Below are positions 58,260-64,000 of a DNA stretch of 64,000 nucleotides, piece by piece (position 1 is the stretch's first letter; each line of letters starts with the position of its first letter). The stretch spans positions 8,868,001 through 8,932,000 of the forward strand of contig CM066994.1 of the NCBI GenBank assembly GCA_033977485.1, written 5' to 3'. The DNA is from Hydrangea macrophylla. Taxonomy: Eukaryota; Streptophyta; Magnoliopsida; Cornales; Hydrangeaceae. The notes beneath the pieces are model-generated. The model was not told where the DNA came from. It searched no databases and saw only the letters and a list, made by a program, of their open reading frames with translations. Made by a program: the position numbers and the translations under genes.

Positions 58260-58262
58260 TAA

Positions 58263-60052
58263 GTGAGACATCCAAAACATCTCAAAGCAGCGTCAACAAC
58301 ACTGAAAAAGGGTTCCAAACCTCTGGTCTTCAAAAAATTTGAAAATTGAAGGTAAAGCAGATGCGCAAAAATCAGAAAGCTCGTAGTAGTCTAGAACAAA
58401 CAACTTTCAGCAGCAAAAACTTGTAAACTGCTGCCAGACCTCAGAAGAAGGCAAGCAATAGTATACCCAAAAGCATGAGTCCCCCCAACCTTTCCCAGCA
58501 AAAAACAAAACCAAACCATGCTAACATTATTGCAACTGTTATGACCAAAACTGAGAACCCAGCAAAAAAATCACAGCTCATTGAAACGAGACAAACTTTA
58601 AAGCCTTATGGACAAAGAAAGAGCAAATATTCTGTGTGTAATTCTGCACTATCACCTTCCTAAAATAATCGCCAACTGTATTTAAACGAGAAAGTCCATG
58701 AAGTTGATTCTTGGCAGATATATTCAGTCGCCCCAAAACCAGCAGGAAAAACACAAACAACCAGAAGTCACATAAAGCAGCATCAAGATTAAAGAAAACC
58801 AAACTTTGCCTCCCAAGTTGGAGAAACCCACACTTGAATTTTAACAGTGGAAAAAACCAGAGGCATAAAATCACACCTCTGTCCGTGCTCTCGGTCCCCC
58901 ACTCTTCAGTCACCAAGAGCAGAGAAAAGAACATTACACCATGAATAAGATTGCGCCATGGAATAAGGGCAGCCCCAAGCAGATACAGAGGCTATTACAC
59001 ACTTGAATTTTGATTGAGAGAGACACTTTTCGTCGTAAACCAAAGAGTAATACTCTCAATTTTGAGCAAGAAACTTGAAACATTTAGGCCAAAATTCCTT
59101 AAGAAATTTTCCAAAACCAAAAACAAGAGGACACCCAGACAAAACATCTGAACACAGTGATACCAAGACAAATCTTTGATGCAAATCCGAACCACCAACA
59201 GTAAAGCAGGACTCAATCAACACTCGGACCCCAAGAACGACAGATCCCAACCATAAACATGAGTGGATATAGAGTTAATGTAGAGGTAGGTCATAGTTTA
59301 ATCTCATATAGTTGTTGCAGAAGGGGGTTTTTTTCCAATGATTTTCTCTTACTTCTATACTTTTGGGATTTGGCATAACCAGAGCAAATCATAGGTGCCC
59401 CTTATTATATAGGAAAACTTTAACTTTGTTTGAAAATCACATGATTTTCACATAGGCATATATGCTCTTAAGCTCATCTAAATCAGACACCATAACTCAC
59501 TTGCACCATTTCAAGTTGAATAAGAAGTTTCATTAATCATAAGTTTCCTTCCAAAGTTTTTGGAAACCATCACTCATTTAATGTTGTCACTAATTTTGGT
59601 TTGCTTCCATTGATTTCTTATTTCTCTGTACTGATGCAAAACGGTAATAAAACGATTCTCAGTTACGTAGAATCATATCGCGCAGAATGAAGGATGCTTA
59701 CAAGCTTGGAGCTAAGCTTCAGACCAAAAAAGAGGCCATTTAAATGGTCTGCTCATAGTGTTGTTTGTTTGTTTGTTTTTTATTTTTTGTAATGTAACTT
59801 CCATGAATTTATTTTAAGATTAGTCATTACCAGTTTGAGCTGTAACTTGAGATGAACTTTATTACATTTTCTTTTTTATGGAAAAATGGTTAATTTACGA
59901 AAAAAGGGCCTTAGCCTAGGATTACAATAAGCTCAAAAACCAGCTAAAGAAAAGAAAGGAGACGGAGTCAACCTCTAAACTAGCAATCAATGCCCAAAGA
60001 GGCTAAACAAGGCCAAAACAACCACCAAGGAAAGCAAGGCACAACAAAACAG
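58263..60052. other. Intergenic, no gene recognised
   Basis: 58300-59260 is less AT-rich and, read on the minus strand, resembles transcribed non-coding sequence. Minus-strand frames of up to 118 codons match nothing I recognise. 59880-60000 looks like the 3' tail of the LINE-type remnant that follows. Confidence 0.4.
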
Positions 60053-61152
60053 TCACATCCAGTTTCTATGCCAACCCTTAGGACGACTCCCACTAAATTT
60101 TATCTTCGCCTCCCGTTTCATTTGTCTATTAGAGGCAACGCTCTTGACAAACGGGGGACCTTCCTCATAATCAGACTCACTAACTTCACATCCCTCATCA
60201 GGGGGAGAGCTGGAAGCCTCTCGGCCTGTATCAACCCCAGTAGAGGGGTGGTGAGAAGGATTAGCCATACCCAAATCTTTCCCAAGAGGAGAGACCACAA
60301 CTTCACTTTGACCCTGATCAACATCAAAGGAAAGCACACAAAACATATTGCCCTCGCTCTGGGGCACATCCATAGATTCAACCAACTTACCTTTACCTTT
60401 GCCTTTCACAACTATCCATTCCCCAATCTCTAGTTTCTTGCTATAGGAACAAGAGGGAAAGGAGGGATGGGGAGGACGACGATGGGAGATGAGACGAGCC
60501 GGGGCAGGTTTCGAGGTCACATCTTTAGAACAATCATGACCAAATGCGGAGCATTTAGCACACCTGGGAGGGGTCCACTGGTATTCCACAGTAATGTCAG
60601 TTAAAACAATCCCGCCCATCTCATCCTCAGTCTCAAGGACAAACTTAGTGATTAGATCATGCGCTCCACTCACTTCCACACAGACCCTAGCAAAGGACAC
60701 GTGCCTGGGACTGGCAGTAACTTTGTCTATCCGCAGAGGTTTGCCAAGGTAGCTAGCAATGAAGCTAATACCCTTACGGTTCCAAAGTTCCAAGGGGATA
60801 CCAAATAAATTGACCCAAATAGGAATAGCGTGAACCTCCTCTTTACTTAACTTCAAATTTGGCTTCCAAGGACTAAGAATGGGCCACCTTCAAGCACAGC
60901 ATCCCTTTCCTCCACATTAGAGAATGTGAAGAAATAAACACTAGAATAAAAACCAGAATTGCCAAGGGTATCAATAAGGCCTTTATTACCCCAGAGCCGT
61001 TTCGTAGTGTTGTAAACAATATTATATGGCGGATTCCTTTTCTTACCCACAAAGTGTCCAACTAATGTGGACTGCCACTCCTTTTTCCTCTCTTCGATTA
61101 GCTCGGATGGAATTTTGAGGTGAAAGTTTTCATTTCGAGGCCCATGGGACAC
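60053..61152 (-). pseudogene. LINE (L1-type) ORF1 remnant, DUF4283 plus zinc knuckle
   Basis: On the minus strand the N-terminal piece (61152-60870) has the DUF4283 signature (VGHFVGKKRNPPYN, FTFSNVEERDAVLEGGPF). A frameshift near 60865 leads into LSKEEVHAIPIWVNLFGIPL, ARVCVEV and a CCHC-like knuckle (CAKCSAFGHDC, about 60570-60540). A basic and acidic low-complexity tail follows, to a stop at 60053. DUF4283-zinc knuckle proteins are ORF1 of plant L1 elements. No endonuclease or RT ORF2 follows towards 59000, so only ORF1 and a 3' tail remain. There is probably no ATG at the nominal start, and the frame extends somewhat upstream. Confidence 0.75.
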
Positions 61153-61590
61153 AAAATCAAGAGAAAACTCTTTAAGATCTTCGCTAATAGAGCTCTTGTC
61201 ATCCGCACTCTCACCGCTTTTGGACTGACGGTCCGCACTCTAAATCACTTTGGTATCATTTGCTAGTAGTATTTACCATTTTGGGGAAATAAATAGCCTG
61301 GTAGTAAAAAGGGGCTATCAACCAAAAAAGTCTAATCTCAGCTTATTTGGCAGTTGGCACACTATAGAATTCTTCAATTGTTCACAAGATGGTAGTCTCA
61401 TAAACACCAATATTCAGACTATTCCCAGAACATCTACTACCAATAGCTTTCTCGTCTAATCTTCAGTGTGCCATCAACATGTATAAATGAATTTAGTGAC
61501 TCAAAGAATTGTAAATTTATAGTTTATTTTTCATAAACATGCATAAGAAAAATTCAGTTGAACACGTATCAGTTAGCCTTTAGGCTTTGA

Positions 61591-61710
61591 AATGGATTTA
61601 TATAAAGAAAAGAAAAGCAAAGGAAAATGAGAAGGAGAAGGAGGAGATAAAATGGATTTATAAAAAGAAAAGAAAAGCAAAGGAAAATGAGAAGGAGAAG
61701 GAGAATATCT
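61591..61710. repeat. Tandem repeat, 2 x 60 bp
   Basis: AATGGATTTATA(T/A)AAAGAAA recurs at 61591 and 61651 with nearly identical A/G-rich sequence after it. Confidence 0.85.
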
Positions 61711-62203
61711 CCCTGGCTCAAATAACATTAGGAATTAAAAAAAATTCAAAGTATAACAGGTACTCAAGAAAAGAGGAAGGAAAGTGACTCAAAAATTTGA
61801 AAATTGAAAATTTATATTTTCATCCTATTTTTCTTATTAATCGTTCATTAAAACAAAAATGTTTTCCTGAGTGTGCTCTTTTCCGTTCTTTGACTAAATC
61901 CATGAACCAAACAGACCTTAACGGTGCATGCAACTCATGTTTCAACCTATGAAGGTTGATGTAATCCAAACATGTATTAGGATAATGAGAGAGAGAGAGA
62001 GAGGTAGTTAAGCAAATATGGCTATATGTATGGTACTGAAATTAGCAAATTTAGTCAAATGCCTAGACCAAAAACAATGGCCTTGGAGGGAGATGAAGCA
62101 AAAGAAATATCTAAAATTGCTTATTTCGCAGAGAACAACAGGCGAAGGTACATAACTAAAGAGATATCCAAAATTGGAGAAGGGAATATTTCTGCTCAGA
62201 TTC

Positions 62204-62457
62204 TCACATTCCACAGGGTCTGATTGTGTGAGAATAACCCGATGGACGATTGTAAGTGAACTTGACACCCGAGCTACCCTCTCCCAAATGTGTGCAATGC
62301 TAGTGGAAATTGCTGATCGGTCTCGTCAGACACGCATCCCAACGATCGCTCTCTGACATTGTCTCTGCCACGGTGTATATTCCCTTGGAATTTATGAATG
62401 CTTGATAATTAAGAACCTCCCCGGATTTCGTGATGCAAAGAACAACAACCTCGGCAC
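62204..62457 (-). pseudogene. Ole e 1/extensin-like exon with premature stop
   Basis: After an AACAG acceptor, the minus strand from 62457 encodes about 85 residues with the order AEVVVLC, GEVLNYQAF, KGIYTVAETM, DRWDACLTRPIS, HCTHLG and SGVKFTYNRPSGYSH. This has the look of the second exon of an Ole e 1-like secreted cell-wall protein: paired Cys, a GxY turn and an RPxS block. A TAG replaces an expected codon directly after ISNFH. No first exon with a signal peptide was found at 62460-63400. The family assignment rests on recall of the motif order. That the segment is a coding relic is more secure. Confidence 0.5.
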
Positions 62458-63404
62458 CTGTTAAAACAACCAATCAAATCAGCCAAAACCAAACATTCTT
62501 AGTACCAAATTCATTTTCTTGACAATCTAACACTCAAAAATAATTAGTGGGTACTCCACAATTGTTGATATACGCTCATTACTAAAATTACAAAATTGTT
62601 GTTCATCATGTTGTCAAGTGGAAATTTGAACCATTCCATTTTGTTATACATAGAATTTGAATGCCCAACTCACTCTTAAGGATGGACTCAATGCAAGATA
62701 AAAATGGAGTTTCGGTAGAAAGAGATGTACCATTTATTGAATTCTAAATGCTATACACGCAACAAAAATATTTTCATTTTAAAGTTATGGAACTAATATA
62801 GAAAGAAGAAAAATGCTTTCAAACCAAAGTTATGGAGCAAGAAATGAGGTAAAAATTGTTACAAGTTACCAATTGCTCCAAGAGCTTAAGCTCCTTGAGA
62901 ATGGACCCTATAATTTGTATCAAGCTTTAACACCCTCCCTCACATGCAACCCCCTTTTACACATGTGGAGAGGCAATGAACTCCAGTGTAATGGAGCTAA
63001 TAACAAAGTACAAGGTACTGCTAATGGAGATAGAAGACTTGAACCCAGAACTTGAGCTATGATGCCCTGCTAAGTTACTAGTTGCTTAAAAAGCTTAAGC
63101 TTTTAGATAATAGGCCCAACAATGTATAGCAAGCTTTTGACTGAGATTTTACGGTTACACAAGATCAGTCCTCAAAATGTTCCATTAAGAAACTAAATTC
63201 ACCTAACGTAATAGGAATTCCCTACATTTTAAGCCACAAATGCATATGAGATGGCTGTAGAAGGTTCAAGTTCCTGTGCGGGTAGAGAACAGCAAGACCA
63301 AGCAGTACTGCATCCTCTTTGCAAGTTTAAGGGCACATAAACAGGCAGCCATCTCTAATTTGGTAAGATATATTCATGTCAAACTAGAATTAGGCAAGGA
63401 AAAT
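62458..63404. other. Intergenic, no gene seen
   Basis: It contains a common plant repeat type (AGCTTAAGC palindromes near 62880 and 63095, and ACTTGAACCCAGAACTTGAGC) but no gene. Confidence 0.45.
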
Positions 63405-64000
63405 TGTCACACCCCTTCCAAAAATTTATAGTTTATCATGCATAATTGTAAATTGAGAAGTCATCAATGTTAATTGATAATGGTGGATTGAGGTTGACTG
63501 TGAGTCAACAGTAAGGTGTCAGTGAGGACACGGGAACATGGAAGTTCATATTGCATAATCACGAGTAAATGACATTTATGTGATTTAAATGTTATTTGAC
63601 TTTATCTGGTAATTGTTGAATAGTAATTATACCTGTGTAGTATAATTCTGGTAAATTTGGATATGATAGTATCATTTTGAGAACTGTGGTGAGAACGTGA
63701 GAGACACGTTAATTAAAAAGGTAGGTTGTGTAGAGATTTCACAGAATATAGTTTTCGGACGTTATTTTGGACCCAAACGAAACTTAGTCGGAAAACTTTT
63801 GAAATTTATAGTTTTCACTCGTAAAGGCATAAAATGGACGCGTGCGAAGTTTCGAGAGATAATTAGAAGTTTGAGAAACTCGTGGGGAGGTAAATGTAAT
63901 TTCTCAAAAACTTGCCTATATATAGATGAGTATGAGATTTCAAATCTCATCCAAACTCCTAAATATCTAGAGAGAGGAGAGAGAAGGGAGATTTTGTTGC
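63405..64000 (+). mobile_element. Start of a gypsy-type LTR, cut by the window edge
   Basis: It starts TGTCACACCCC and aligns in its second half with the solo LTR at 17329-19508 (ACTTAGTCGGAAAACTTTT, GAAACTCGTGGGGAGGTAAA). A TATA-like GCCTATATATAGATGAG sits at about 63914, followed by a CT/GA-rich transcribed leader. Whether an internal region follows cannot be seen. Confidence 0.75.

Noticed and set aside
59990..60433. 147-codon plus-strand open frame
   Set aside because: It is the antisense of the LINE ORF1 remnant, which has clear DUF4283 and zinc-knuckle motifs on the minus strand.

Overview
This is a stretch of plant nuclear DNA, almost certainly from a eudicot, although the species cannot be named from the sequence. 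The evidence is the CC-NB-LRR disease-resistance genes with short AT-rich introns, several Ty1/copia elements primed by initiator tRNA-Met, solo and partial long LTRs that begin TGTCACACCCC, and many Mutator-, hAT- and PIF/Harbinger-type MITEs. I see no bacterial operons, rRNA, tRNA genes or CRISPR array.

Layout. The window is a cluster of four related NB-LRR loci, all on the minus strand and all in pieces or altered. They are a 3' LRR remnant (7741-8735), gene 1 (8794-13368, the only long open gene), the truncated gene 2 (21897-23042), and gene 3, split into 41609-44614 and 32498-33696 by a 7.9 kb copia element. The flanks are duplicated as well. 1-447 matches 25509-25941, and 4388-8735 matches 28966-33690. 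The region upstream of gene 2 (23043-24960) matches the region upstream of gene 3 (44615-47150). The duplicated blocks act as empty sites for one another and so date several transposon insertions.

Gene 1 is the most unusual coding feature. It keeps the CC domain, P-loop, kinase-2 and RNBS-B motifs. An in-frame deletion then removes the rest of the nucleotide-binding switch (GLPL, winged helix, MHD), and a single 23-residue LRR unit has been amplified to 14 tandem copies (69 bp each, many identical). Gene 3 has one copy of that unit and a complete NB-ARC, but it is interrupted by the copia element. The element is bordered by a perfect 5 bp target duplication, and without it the gene would be an open frame of 1369 codons.

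The most unusual non-coding feature is a family of foldback transposons (13511-15258, 15267-16435, 47826-48296). They share GGGA(T/G)AA-type ends with CAGTC motifs just inside, and one copy has a perfect 9 bp target duplication, which points to the Mutator superfamily. Two copies carry an internal array of GAGCAACT-containing repeats, and the two larger copies have long CCA/TGG-rich arms.

The right third (44.8-64 kb) is intergenic and rich in transposons. It holds nested MITEs with exact target duplications, a 5.4 kb copia element (51626-57027) inserted in a MITE of palindromic GGCACA/TGTGCC modules, a LINE ORF1 remnant, a broken Ole e 1-like exon, and the start of a gypsy-type LTR at the right edge. 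Two exons of a serine carboxypeptidase-like gene lie at 27.1-27.5 kb.
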